In this document: positions 35,206-48,000 of the stretch, piece after piece
Numbering within the stretch: position 1 is the stretch's first letter
How the letters are laid out: each line of letters opens with the position of its first letter
DNA from: Siphonodentalium dalli
Lineage: Eukaryota; Mollusca; Scaphopoda; Gadilida; Siphonodentaliidae
Direction of reading: 5' to 3'
Length of the DNA stretch: 64,000 bases
Assembly: GCA_032622095.1 (NCBI GenBank)
Contig: CP136066.1
Location: forward strand, 191,882,816-191,946,815
Notes under the pieces: model-generated
The model's input: the letters and a program-made list of their open reading frames with translations, nothing else
Told to the model about the DNA's origin: nothing
Databases searched by the model: none
Position numbers and translations under genes: made by a program

Positions 35206-36034
35206 TACACATGTTCTGCGTTAAGGGTGTGACGACGTGAAACTGATGTACACACGTTCGAAGCTGAGCGTAGAATCGTTGCAAAAATATTCCGTCTCTC
35301 TGCAGTCTGCACACGTTAGCAATCCGAATAATATCCTAATTTTCTAATCTGATAAATATTATTTTATTTAACATTTAACATTAACATCAGTATGTGAATA
35401 CCTTCCAATCGCATGTCTAGACTTCTTTAATCCCATCATTGTTACTTGACAACCAATACCCGCCATCTACCACGCAAGTCTTATGACAGACAAATGATTC
35501 TTTAGTGTTAATCATCATTACTTATTACCCCATTGTTTGATAGTAGGGCACTGCCATGGGTACATAATCAATAAGCATGTGATCAAACTATAACGTTGAT
35601 TATCAAGTCGTCCCGTTACAAATCAATTTGGTTTTTGAATTAGATTTTGTGGTAAAAAAAACTTTCGCAAAAGTTTGGCCAAATAATTTAGTTGTTTTTT
35701 GCCATTTTTGGAACTCCCTGGCCAATTGGACTTGTGACAGCTTGAACCCTGTTTGTGTGTCAATTCTTTTCAGCAGGCTGAAACGATGATAAACCCCAAG
35801 AAACCTAACCAACCAATCATATTGCTGCGCAGACGCTTAACCCTTTCTGTATTAATGGATTTTCGTATTTAGTTATAAAAATAAGTAGCGGAATGGTGTA
35901 TTTACCCATCTGAAGAGATGTTCAGAAAATATAAGCAGACGACAGACAGATCATATAAGTGCAGAATGATTCATATTCATTGGTGGGAAATTATTAGATA
36001 ATAAGTTTACCAAACGACCTATGGTTTGTTGAAC
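35206..36034. other. Intergenic stretch
   Basis: AT-rich, no supported feature. Confidence 0.4.
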
Positions 36035-36279
36035 TTAACCCTTTACCCAACAGAAGGGCCAATGCATTCTCTTATATATGCGAGGCGACCTATGGTCGAC
36101 TCGCATATATAAGAGAATGTATTGGCACAGGGCATAACTGTAACTATCACAATGTGGTCAAGGAGCCGGTTCCAATGATATCCATATTTGTATGGTTCTA
36201 TTGAGACAGACCGAAGATATTTTAGGCTGTTGAAGCTTTATTTGGCCGGTTTTGGCCGTTTTGTTGGCTAAAGGGTTAA
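36035..36279. mobile_element. Complete TTAA-flanked MITE with recurrent hairpin (copy 7)
   Basis: TTAA at 36,035-36,038 and 36,276-36,279. Ends CCCTTTACCCAACA and TGTTGGCTAAAGGG. The hairpin is at 36,059-36,127. This is the shortest full copy (245 bp) and defines the family with 23,303-23,524. Confidence 0.85.
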
Positions 36280-36983
36280 TGGCTGCGGACACACGTACCA
36301 CAGTAGCGATGGCATAGTAGGTGTGACAATTTATTATGGTGGAGTTTGGTGACAATTGGTCGTCACCATTAATATGCCATAGCTGACCATGTCGCCCTCT
36401 GCATATTCGCCTACTGAGTCTTCCAATGTTCGTTATGATCAGCATTGTTCTTGCTTTGGTCCCTGTGTATATTGTTCGCTTTGTTTATTACCGATACGTT
36501 CCCTCAGCTGCAGTTCCCCCAACAGTTCCGACACCGCTTCATCGGCCCACATGATAATGTTAGCGGAATTATGAGATAACTAAACGTCGCAAAATTAAAA
36601 TCGCAATTGGGGATCTGTCTTAATACGCATGAAATTGATATAAGTAGATACACATGCAGTGATATCAATATCAATATAATACTACGTGCATGATATGTGA
36701 GTGAATGAGGGATTGCCACGGTCAAACATAATTCGGGACGTCGACCGTGCAATTATATATATATATATATATATCGTAGATAATACAATGTAGCAAAACG
36801 TAATGAGCAGATATCAACCTTGGTGATACGCTATGGGTTAATTGGTCCAGTCAACTTATTGTGCGTCAACTCAGCGAGAAACATGGCTTGCTGTGGCACA
36901 TAATTCTGACGACCAATTGTCACCAAACTCCACCATAATAAATTGTCACACCTACTATGCCATCGCTACTGTGTCCGCAGCCA
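36280..36983. mobile_element. Foldback transposon, 'TGGCTGCGGACAC' ends
   Basis: Terminal inverted repeats of about 115-130 bp: 'TGGCTGCGGACACACGTACC...' and '...TGTGTCCGCAGCCA'. The interior includes an (AT)n run (36,748-36,771). It abuts the TTAA MITE on its left with no gap. Same family as 40,348-40,860. No transposase frame. Confidence 0.85.
36748..36771. repeat. (AT)n microsatellite
   Basis: About twelve TA units. Confidence 0.95.
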
Positions 36984-37849
36984 TTATATGTATACATGTC
37001 CTAATGGAACTACTCGTCAATGCGTATTTAGTATAGAAAGGGTTACACTCCGATATTCCTAGCTATTGCCGTACAAAGGATCGTGCACTTTATAATGAAT
37101 TTGGACTGTTTCTATTGGTTCTTTATGTCGACCAACGTATGTTTTTATTTATCGAAATAAACATGCTGTGTGCATCTAGTTACACACGCGTTTGTTGCCT
37201 CAAATTGCTTTTACACATTGTGTATCGCTAACGAACTACAAAGAAAGTCTCCTTAATAATCGTGTTCTTTGTGTGCATTTATAACGAAGTTTAATTGATT
37301 TACTCACGTCATCGTATGTTATTTGTGGTAAATGTATGACCATTGTGTTGTGGAAAAGCGGGTACTCCATATAGTGCATTACTAAAATTAATAGGCACTT
37401 TAAACGGCTTGACATCGTCCAATAAAAGATTAGTTTTCATTCGTACACCGGTGATCGAACTGGCCAAAATTCAATTTTTACCCCTGCGTGCAATGTTTTT
37501 ATTCAAGACATTACAAGTCCAAACATAGCCCCTGTAACAGTTCTAAACATGCCTTCAATTCCAGTTCGAGGTGGAGAAAATAGATTTTAAAAATTGAAAT
37601 CTACTTACCATGTGCGTTGAAAGGTGGATTCCCCGAGTTAGAGCCACTTGGCGGTTTGCGACAAACTATACAACTGATAATTATATTCGCTTTTGAATTT
37701 TCGCGGTATCGAAATAGGTCGATAAATATCTTAACTACCTTTCTACAATCATTATAATTATGTAACAGAAATACGCATTGAAGTCATACAAAATACAGCT
37801 TCTAACAAAATGTACGGGACCTGCAGGTGGGTGTGGGTGGTAATACAAT
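36984..37849. other. Intergenic stretch with a decayed relative of the 8.8-kb segment
   Basis: About 37,690-37,810 matches 8,796-8,905 in the same orientation (gtatcga(a/c)ataggtcgata). The minus-strand frame LRYLSTYFDTA soon hits a stop. No gene called. Confidence 0.45.
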
Positions 37850-39297
37850 TTGCAGGAAGGTATGCCGGGTGTCCGAGAGGCGAAAAACTTTTTTTTTTAC
37901 AACCTTATGCAATTTTTTACTGAAGATCTTTTGTGCACATATTTGACATTTTTAACTGTTTAAAACATATTATAACTGCAAAAAAAAAACACACCTTATT
38001 TATGTTACTGTGACCTAATAGGGGCCTTAGTGGACGTTTCTTTAAGCTGACATGTTGCATATGGGATGGTGAGGTGAAAACTTCCTTTCTGACACCCTTC
38101 AAAAGAAGCTTCAAGAAATAAATAAACTTGTCCTCATGTAACTAAGACCTTTAAGCCAAGATCACTGTGTACATAGACAAAGAGCAAGCAGCTGTCACAA
38201 ACGTTAATGTGACTATGAATGGCTAGAAAATAATGTCCATCAGTGCATCAAGCTAATCAATGAAATATTTGCATGTCTATCAACTCAGATGATCCGTTGA
38301 TCTCACAACACCTAAAGTATCCAAGTCTGGCATAGTTACTGCTTGTCATTTAGTATAAAAGAAAATGTTCCAATAGACTAAACACAAGTTGTATGGAATA
38401 ATGCTAGATAATGTTCTGGTTGACCGACTAATCAGAAAATAGTTAGAAATAATGGAATTGTGTGTATCCTGCACAATGACCTAGGTTTGCAGATATCAGC
38501 AATTTACAAAATAATATTACCACAATTGCAGCCTGGCAAACATCCTCTCTAGATATGTATCTATTTTATAAATATATCAACTATCGTTCAATTGATGCTT
38601 AAAAACTGATGTGTCATGGATGTGTCTACATAATCTCAACATTGACTTGGAAGTCAATATTGAGTTCACTGTCCTGAGATGTTATGAGCTTAAAATGTGT
38701 TAGAGCCAAATAGCCAAAACAAATGTTCGGTTCGTGTATTAGCTTGCAGGGGGGGGGGCTGATATCCCACTGGATATACAGGGGATATGTATCATTTGTT
38801 TGTGTAAAATTGGATGCATTTGCCTTATAATAGTGTATTGTGTGCATATATCAGCTTATGTTGGGTTACTAGATTTGTCCACTCTATGGATGCATTAGAA
38901 TTTCCATTCCAGTATGGAACTTGACCACACAGAAAGACATATAGCATACTCTCATCACACAGTGACATGGAAACTCCTTTGCATGTACATGTATGTGGTA
39001 GACAATTGCCTATCAGCCAGTATTTGAAAAAATCTTCATATTTACCTGTATTAACCATTTTTTTTTCTCAATTAAAACAGCTTCTGACAGGTTAAACTGT
39101 TATTTGAACTAACAGAGATAATTTCCCAGTCACATGAGTGATATCAGCATTGTTTTTATGATGATTTAGACCGAAATTAGTGAAACTTGGGGGTGGGTGT
39201 AAAAACAATTAAAAGTAAAAAAAAAAAAATTGTTAGGTTTTGGGGTCGTGGGTACCCGAAAATGCCATATGCAAAACAACGGCATACCTTCCTGCAA
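37850..39297. mobile_element. Candidate TIR element, 'TTGCAGGAAGGTATGCCG' ends
   Basis: The left end TTGCAGGAAGGTATGCCG (37,850) is the exact inverse of the right end (39,280-39,297). Left subterminal 'acaaccttatgcaattttt' and 'gtgcacatatttgacat' are seen inverted at 21,855-21,960 and 51,920-52,030, which look like solo ends of the same family. Interior without a recognised transposase. Confidence 0.6.
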
Positions 39298-40347
39298 TTT
39301 GTTTACTACCTGTACATGTATATCACACACATAACTATACAGTCACTCCATATATACATACAAACACATATATGACCATGTAGCTACTTTCGTTATAACC
39401 AAACACCACTTCAATGGCAATACAGCCGCTCCATGTATACCTATTCACGTCACACACGACCACTCCTTGTATACCTATGCATCTCACCATGGACACCCAA
39501 CCCATGACATTTAGACACCCCGTGTATAAATATGCACCACCCCTTGTATACAGTTGCATCTAACAATGGACACCCCACCCATGACCATCTAGGCACTACT
39601 TGTATAACTATACACACCATTCATGATTATACAATAACTCCCTGTATATATAGTCACCTCACCTATGACCACAAGTCATTCCATGGCTGCCAGTTTGACC
39701 AACACCATGTATTAAGTTTGTATTAAGTTTATAAATTATTATGCTAATGGGCGAGCGTAGCATTATAATAATGTCCCTATCAGTTCAGTTTCGAAGTTGA
39801 TTTTAATGAAAATGCTGGAATATTCCTGATCGAAGCAATACAAAATTTGGAAATTTGAAACAAGTATATAACTTGCTCTGACAAATTCCATTAACATTTA
39901 CATGTTAGTGTTATACATATTTATTTATATTACGTGATCGTTGCTAACTGCTTGAAAATATTATTATCGGGTTGACTAAAAGTGCTGCGTGGGCTATTCT
40001 CAAATTCACGGCGAATTTTGTGAACATAAATAATAATACATTCAGCGTTTGATTGGAATGAATCATCAATCAGCTATATACACAAAAGACATGAATTTAG
40101 CGGTGTATGTTCTATTGACGGATTAGGCGATGTGGTCTATTTATTGTGAACCGATTCATTCGCGTGCGTGTGACTTTCAACGATCCACGGTTCAATTTCA
40201 CACACACACACCCTCACACCCTCACACACACCCTCTCACACACAACATAATTTCCTATGCACGTGTTCCGATTACCAGAACGATAATGAAAAATACTCAC
40301 AATCACCATCATTCGTATCAAATAGTCATCGCGAAGATCCACAATTT
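39298..40347. other. Intergenic stretch with degenerate tandem motif
   Basis: 39,310-39,700 is a loose series of about 50-bp units around 'ccatgtatacctat' and 'tcacacacgaccactcc'. A (cacaca) run lies at 40,200-40,245. No gene. Confidence 0.45.
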
Positions 40348-40860
40348 TGGCTGCGGACACACGTACCACAGTAGCGATGGCATAGTAAGTGTGACAATTA
40401 ATTATGGTAGAGTTTGGTGACAATTGGTCAACATAATTTATATGCCATAGGGAGTCGTGTCGCGCGCCGCATATTCGCACAGTGAGTCGACTGACCAATT
40501 AACCCATTGAGTTTCACCAAGGTTGATCTCTACTCATTACGTTTAGCCACATTGTATTCTCTACGATACATAAAATCGCACGACCGATCGTCCAGAATTG
40601 TCTTGTATGTTAGCATTAAACATATAACATTGCGTGTTGAGTAACGATCAACAGCGACAAGACATTCGGTTTGAGAAATCATTGAGATGTCGATCTCGAC
40701 GCTGATAGAGCTTGGAAAAGACTCATTGTGTGAATGTGCGGCGGGCGACATGTCTCGCTATGGCACAGGAATATGACGACCAATTGTCACCAAAATTGCA
40801 CCATAATTAATTGTCACACCTACTATGCCATTGCTACTGTGATACGTGTGTCCGCAGCCA
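40348..40860. mobile_element. Foldback transposon, second 'TGGCTGCGGACAC' copy
   Basis: TIRs of about 150 bp with few mismatches, including the 'ggtgacaattggtc' and 'catattcgcacagtgagtc' / 'cattcacacaatgagtc' blocks. Part of the interior (40,500-40,570) is related to 36,780-36,870 in inverse. Confidence 0.85.
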
Positions 40861-41582
40861 ATATCATCCAAAAGTTAACGCCGAAAAAGATCACAATATC
40901 AGATAAATGGAAAACGCTCTTTATCGTCAACTGATTTCCCACACGAGTGTGTGACATTGATTGGAAACTATGACACGTCCTGAACCAGAGGAACGGTGTG
41001 CTTTTTCGGTAATATGTGGATAATAAAATGAAACTTATAATAAATAACCTTCGGAATAAATACATAATTATCCCTTATAAAAGTTGTATCTCATTTGCAA
41101 CATACGTGTATGCGAAAATAAGTTGTCCAAACGAGAGTTTTACCAACACGCGCCTGTGCGTTATCTATGACAGAACATAATTAAATAGGACCAATAAACC
41201 AATTATTTCGAAGTTTTGGTGGCCAGCTATTGACTTTAAAAAGAGTAAGTTTTGACACATTTTGAATATTTATCAGCCGAGCAAAAAATTCTAATTCTCA
41301 ACTCTGATAAAGAGTGTCCATGCTTCCCTCGTCCAAAAGCGGGAGATAATAAAGAGCGTTCTCATTTAAAACTTTTTAAATTCGTTTTCAACGTAAAACT
41401 AATGGCTGATTTCGTGTATTTTCGCGATCTTGTGCCACACAAATAATAGTGATTGTCAGTATTTTAATTTGTTTTATTTTGCTTGATAAGATTAAAACTA
41501 CATTAAGTAAGTCTGAATACTTAGGTGCAACATCGGACAGGACACATTTAACTATATATAATTATAGAATCGAATAACATAC
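40861..41582. other. Presumed intron or intergenic stretch
   Basis: It lies just downstream (minus strand) of the signal-peptide exon. I found no second exon with the CYxC pattern here. Confidence 0.4.
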
Positions 41583-41631
41583 CTCCCATCAGTAAAGACC
41601 CGACGAACACCAAAATCAATCCAGTCTTCAT
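41583..41631 (-). CDS. Signal-peptide first exon of a secreted protein
   Basis: On the minus strand ATG at 41,631 opens MKTGLILVFVGSLLMG. This is a short positive n-region and a hydrophobic core ending in small residues, as in a secretory signal peptide. The exon stops after one further base at a donor (G|GTATGTTAT), phase 1. Signal-peptide exons with a phase-1 donor are characteristic of secreted cysteine-rich and Ly6-type genes (family knowledge). The donor phase matches the three Ly6-like exons in this window. The nearest one in the right direction is 28,990-29,142. A TATA-like box lies 65-75 bp upstream. No other copy of this exon was found. Confidence 0.5.
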
Positions 41632-41691
41632 TTTCGCTGCGGCTCTGTGTGCACCAATTCTGCGAATAAATAAGACGGCCTAGATCTAGAC

Positions 41692-41709
41692 AGATTTATA
41701 AATATAAAT
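41692..41709 (-). promoter_or_regulatory. TATA-like box upstream of the signal-peptide exon
   Basis: The minus strand reads ATTTATATTTATAAATC. A start site about 30 bp downstream would give a leader of roughly 40 nt to the ATG. 'ttattcgcag' just before the leader could instead be a splice acceptor. Confidence 0.35.
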
Positions 41710-44700
41710 GGGTGTTACCAAGAAGTGCAATTGCTACCATTTTTCGGAAATGTATTTTAAATATATATAAATGTGCTTACAGCGCACCTTATTAGGCTTT
41801 TATTCTCTGTGAATAACATTCGGCTGGTCATGTGTTACCCATGAATGGCTCCATAACTAAATCGAGAGAGCTATTCATGTTCGAGAAAACGTATATTCTT
41901 CCTATTGAATTGTGCCCGACTTATGATGTTTGTGTTGGCAATATCTGTAGACAAAGCTACGTAAAAGTTGTATTCAAATCAAATCAATAGCGAGTTTGCG
42001 ATACTAGTCTGGGTGGTGCGTGTACGTGACCTTAAGTAGGCAATACAACTGCAATATATACACACCAATGTGAGTGCTAATAGACTTCCTTACCATGACA
42101 CGTGGCACCATCACGATATCCACCTTCAACTCTTATCGATAACTATAACTTATATACTTATTCAATTCAGGATGTGCCAGACCTGCATGGTTACAGCGTT
42201 TCGAAATATAAATTCCTTTGGTCCAGAATTATATCAAAGCTCTGATATTCTTTCGAATACCCCGAATGCCAAATATTTCGAATGATCAATACATATATAT
42301 CGATAACTGGATTGGATATTTGTGCGTGTATGCGGGGGGGGGGGGGGCGATCGAGATCGACAATGCCGTGTCTCTATGACCTTGTAGCGCTTTATGTATA
42401 TGCGAAATCAGCGCCATCAGTTCTGAAGTTGCCAGATTTTCTTCCGGGATCTTTGTTTGAACATATTTATTGTGACCCACATAGACATGGAATATTTTAC
42501 GTAACATAGAATTTATAAATAATCGGAGGATCGGAGCACAAGTTACCAAACTTAGTGAGGCTCATCTACCCTGGCGTTCAGCTGCTGATGAATTTAAATT
42601 CCGGGATCTGGCACATATATGTTCAGGAACATTGAACAACTTTTCCCCCAGCTTTGACTTAGTTGGCTTTTCTTGAGGCTTCCGCACATATCTTTGACGG
42701 TGTAGACAATATATTCGTCACCATTGTCTCTCTTTTTTAGGACGTCTGTGTATTTCTGACTTGTCGGTGTAGGGTGCAGTGAAATTATGCACTAACTTAA
42801 TCTCATTCTTCTATGACAGTCCTTTATGAATAATGGTTTACATCTTTTTGGTCTGTTGAGCGATAGGTTTGACTTTATGTTCCTTGTGTGCATTTTAGAC
42901 TAAATCTTGAGGAAATTAAATGAGTTGAATTTATCATTGGTGGGAAATGTTCAGATACCAAATTCAACAAACGACATATGGTAATTATGTTATTGAATAA
43001 AATGGTGTGGAGTTTATATGTGAACGATTATGTGCAACAATTGTAACTCGGATATGTGGTAAGGAGTCAAATGTACCGTAGGGTCGTGGTGATATAAGGG
43101 GCACAGCAGCCAGATACTTCAGACCGAACATGTGTTGAGATTGCACCGATAGTTTGACTTTCCGCATTCTTTATAGTATAATATAATTATGTCGTTTTAG
43201 ATCGAGATTAGAATATTAGAATATTTTCTTCAAGTTTCGTTTGTGACATGGACTTTAACATATATTGGAAAACGTGAGGGATTAGGTGGATAATTACAAC
43301 TAGTGGGGTACAAATTATGTATTTAAAATCTTGAATTTTGATATCTGCCAGGTGCAAATGGAAATTAAAACTTGACCATCTCCCCGTGCCGAAAAGAGAA
43401 CAATATTCAGTGCTCAGAAAACATTTATCGGTCCCGGTTGTGCTCCATAACAAGTTTTTTTTCTGGACACAATTAGGTTTGGATTGCATTATAATACAAC
43501 TGGTTTCCCACAGCTCTAATAATGACATGTACCACACATTATATTTGTATGTAACGGGGGGAATTCGTTCCTTGTTTCTATTGTAAATAAATAATAGATC
43601 GTAAAGATATCCTGTTCCATATATGTAGGACTATATCCCTGTAATATTGTCAGATGATATAATTGTTCATTGCTCGTCGGCGATCTCGGCTTTGTTCCAT
43701 ATGAATATAGCTATTTGATATTACTGTGCGGGCGTTATCATGCATCGTCTATTGTCCGAGCGTTACCAATATTGCATTTGAAGACACAGAGAGTGTATAG
43801 GTGCGCAAAACCATGCAGGAATATTTTTCTCAATTTGTGCCTATGATACCGAATAGACAAATGGTCTAAATAAAGCTTTGATTCTTCTTACTGGTGAATT
43901 TGGGATAAATGTGTTGGTGTTATCAATAAAATCCACCAGCGCGAAAATGGGTGAAAAGTAAGATTGAAATTGTGCGAGGCATCAGCTTTATACGGGACTA
44001 TATTTCTAAAGCGGTTTTGTTCAATGGACACAATAATTTTTAGTTATTCTTTCGTCAATATGGCACAACAAGAATATTCAAATTCGGGGTTCCAGCTCGG
44101 TGAATGTTCTTTGCTGTTGTTTTTGTTAGTGTTGTGTGATTTATTTTACTTTACAAGAGCATGATCGACGGCGAATTAACAATTGAATAATTATTGAATA
44201 GATAATTAAATATAACAAATCATAAATCATATAAAATATGTAGATTAATATAGTGTAATAATAATATTTTGTCTTCAATAAATTTGTTCGATTTTACATT
44301 TTGTTGTTGTTGTTATTTTGTTTAATACTTAATATTGTTGGGTTTTAATTTTGTATTATGTTATGTCAATCGTGAATTAATTGTTTTTAATTTATAATAA
44401 ATTCTTCAGCAAGTTTAGGTCAATGTAGGTCAGCTGAAACTAAAATAAATCAAGACCAACGTGGCGAAATAGACGTAATAATACAAACTTTATCACACAT
44501 AATAAAACAGACTTTGAAAAAATGAGACCAAGTGCTGAAAAAGGGAGTGCATGTAATGTTAGCGAAGATTTAACTCAAAAGACAAATTCAATTTTTACTT
44601 TATCATCTCATCTCCTCGTCATCGCACTATCAAACATTAGCAGCTGACACAGTGCTGAAGTAGGTACACCTTTCACATTTGAGTTCGGTCGTGGTGTTTG

Positions 44701-45439
44701 TTTCTTCAATACGGCGAAATCTGGTCATGAAACTTGACATCTATGGATTAGAGTTATTTCCCGTAGTTCTGTTCGGAGCGCCGAGTAGAATACAGCCAAA
44801 TGTCAAACCGAATAATGCCGAACACCTTTCGGTATGACTCGGGGGATCTTCAATAGTGGGGATCAGACAAATTGCCGAGTTACGTGGCCCTGGGCTTAGA
44901 TAACTCCGGAATGCCATTTGTTCACTAACAAATGTGTTCACACCAGGAATGCCATGCTATGGCTAAGATAGTGAGTTGGTGGAGGTATACGAGAGCTTCG
45001 ACCCAGAGACGTGATTAGAGTGCTCCCCGTTGGGAGGGGTGTCCTTCAAATTCACAACTACACACTTTTGAACCATAACAAACTCACACGCTTGTACGTA
45101 ATTCCATTTGTGCAACCCGTTGGGCTTTGATTTTCCCCAATCATTAATTCACAGAGATGAGTTGTATGTGGCATAACTGTTAGATAATGGATAAATATAT
45201 ATATATAGTCTTATTACCAGGAGTCATGGGGGACATAATCTACTGGGCCGACCAGTACGAGAACATTTGTAGATCTGAACCTGAAACTTTCAAAACATCT
45301 ACTGGTCTAACGTCAGTCTAATACATACCCCGATTTAGTTTTCTCAATTTAAGTATCTGTTTTTGACTGGTCACTGGGCATAGACCAAGCAGGATACACC
45401 GGGTTGACCATGGCACGGTCTGGTGTGAGAACATTTTGA
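41710..45439. other. Gene-poor AT-rich stretch
   Basis: No exon recognised. The G-tract at 42,332-42,346 and (gttgtt) at 44,302-44,316 are simple repeats. A plus-strand frame at 43,964-44,164 ends in a hydrophobic tail (LLLFLLVLCDLFYFTRA), and overlapping frames lie at 43,208-43,586. I see no family or splice evidence for either. Confidence 0.45.
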
Positions 45440-45740
45440 ACTCTTAACATGAAAATAGATAAATCCTAGCATCTAGACTGTCCTCAACCTTTCAAGTTGT
45501 TGGATATTTTCAACCTAAGGTTGCACGGAACATTTCCAACTGATGGCCATTACAGTTCGAATTGTTAGTTTATCAAAAGTTGGAAAATATATGTATACAA
45601 TTGGTGGTCTAAAATAAAAAAAATCCTATTAATCATTTCTTTTGGAAATTCAAGCAACGAGATTAATTTCAACCTGACGTATTGTTGGTGTAAAATTTTC
45701 CAACTGATGTTGTGTCAGGTATATGAAATTTCCAACGCAG
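45440..45740 (-). repeat. Dispersed repeat, 'acaacgttagttggaaa' family, inverse copy
   Basis: Contains 'ttccaactgatggccatta' and 'ccaactgatgttgtgtcagg', the complement of the core at 18,970-18,990. A parallel copy is at 57,480-57,800. Confidence 0.6.
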
Positions 45741-47491
45741 TCAGTGGCACATTACTTTTCGGGATCCTCCAATACTGACATCTGACAAGGTTATATCTAC
45801 GCGATACAGAGGATTTGATTTCTTTCATATTTAGTACAGACTCATCGCCTAACATAAACAACTCAAAATATCGCTCTGTCGGGCACATGTAGCTGATATT
45901 CATGCATAGCATCATTTCTTTTAAACTGAGAATGATTAGCCAGTATATAGCACCATGAACAGAGGAGCACCTGGACATTTCTTTAAAACATCTGTATCTT
46001 CATGGAGATATGATAACCAGGTGATCTCAAAATCTTAGTCTAACAAACAAGATTGATTGATTCATCTCTATGTAAAACCAAATTGTCGTCTTTTATTTTT
46101 GCGAACTATTGTGTTTATGATGTTTATGTTTCATGTTATAATGTCTTAAGTATACGCAGTTGTAAATAAATAAATAAATACTTCTTTATTGGTGGGACGG
46201 ATTAATCACGATAAACAAATTGACAATCGCTCCGACCCGACAAGGTGAGCCACTGCTTATATTCCATGTGTAAGAATAATGTTTTGTGATGCTATTTGGA
46301 TATACAATTTATGATAATACGTGTAACACTTTGACCAAGAGTATCATCTAGTCCCACCAAATATCCACTGGTTTCACACCACTTTAACCTGGGAAACGCC
46401 GAGTAACATTGCTAGTGTTCTATATATGTATGTTATCGCACACGTGTGTTGTAGCACAACATAATAGAATAAGATGCATGGAGTGATTAATGCGTGTGTA
46501 ATAACGTTCTCTTGCACATTCTTGTGTGATTCTGTATTTAGTACACATCCACGACAATATAACTGACTGAAATACACACAATTGGCATTATAGGTCTGTA
46601 TGGGTGTGTGATTTTAAACAATTTTGTGAAGAAGTGGCAAATATTCCGGACATTTCACATATACAACATTTATTCCAACTTAATTAGTGTACAACATAAT
46701 TCAGCAAGGGTTTCGCCAATATGTACATGTAATAAATGCTTAACGTTCTTATGGATGATGCTATGTGATAGCAAGAAACGAAAGTTTCATCAATAGTATA
46801 ACCTCCTGGGAACCGGTCCTGCTAGAAACCATTAGACCTGTTTGAATCCATGTTGGATCCAGCTGATGATTTTCTTTAAAAAAGTAACAAACACAACCCA
46901 ACCTCAGAAGAAAATAGCGTGAATCTCGATCGACAACAAATGTGTGTTTTCCCCGTCTGATGTGGTAGCTGGAGGTTTAATACATGACATATAGTTTTTT
47001 CATTTATTTTCGTTTTGTAACCACTCTATAAATTAATGTTTTAGTGAATATTTGACTGTATTTTACACATTAATGACAAGTTTAGCTATACCGATTCGTC
47101 TAATAAAATTATGTCAACATAACCGTGGGTTGGAGATCACCATTCTGTTATTGTGTTGTTGTTTTATTATATATCGAAGCATTAACGAAGTTATCGTCGA
47201 AAATAGTTTTTTGAGATGGTAAGTTTATCTTATTCGACGACACAGGCTACACCCGTTTGAAAGATACAAGCGGTAACGCTTAACGTGCACCTATCTTGTG
47301 GATTTATAGAATGCCCCATATGATGTCGCCCTTAAATTACCTCACTCTCTCTTTATATTGTCAGAGCATGATATGCAGCATGCATCTCTGCAAGTGCTAC
47401 TATTGGGTCTCATACATGTAAATGGGGAACAAACTAACATGTTTTAATAATACGAACACAACTAAATAATAGCGATGCTTGTTAGGACATG
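45741..47491. other. Intergenic stretch
   Basis: A (aaat)3 run lies near 46,167. No gene recognised. Confidence 0.4.
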
Positions 47492-48000
47492 TTTTTCATA
47501 TTTTATGTTCACATGCATGTGTCTGGTCTCTCTCCTGTGTCTTGAATGACCCGACCAGTAAGCATAAGTTTTGCCACAAGCGCAGACAAAATCAAGACCA
47601 CTGTTATGGTTGGCTTTAATGTGGTCTATCATACTTTGATTGTGCCTATATTCAAAACCGCACACATCACATATGTGCCTTCGCATGTGTCGCGTCTGGG
47701 ACGCCCGTTGTGCAAAATTTGACTTGCATAGGTTGCAACTGTACGGCCGGGTGTTTAGATGCACATTCATAAAGTCGACTAATTGGAATTTACGAATGAA
47801 TGTTTGCTCACATGCGGTTCGGTGAGTGCTTTTATTTTTGTGTGCATATCAAGTCAATTTTGATCTTGTTGAATAACTCTTGCCGCATATTTCACAAACC
47901 ATTTGTTGGTAATGATCTGTGTGAGCGTTATGCTCTTCAACGGTACCAAATGAGCGGGAACATTGGCCGCACATGGCTGTCTTGAAGGATGTTATGAACT
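47492..48000 (-). pseudogene. C2H2 zinc-finger protein pseudogene
   Basis: The minus-strand frame runs from about 47,998 through four to five finger units. They include CGQCSRSFGTVEEHNAHTDH, CEICGKSYSTRSKLT, CEQTFIRKFQ, CNLCKSNFAQRASQTRHMRR, CDVCGFEYRHNQSMIDHIKA and CACGKTYAYWSGHSRHRR. C-x2-C...H-x3-5-H fingers bind nucleic acid (established). In the second finger the expected 'R-H' is TGA-TAT (stop at 47,855-47,857), consistent with two C-to-T changes from CGA-CAT. The third finger lacks its first Cys and first His. The tail from 47,770 is open to 47,462. A live gene skipping the stop cannot be excluded, but decay is the simpler reading. Confidence 0.7.

Noticed and set aside
43208-43586. 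Overlapping 82- and 109-codon frames on opposite strands
   Set aside because: Mirror frames with no domain or splice support.
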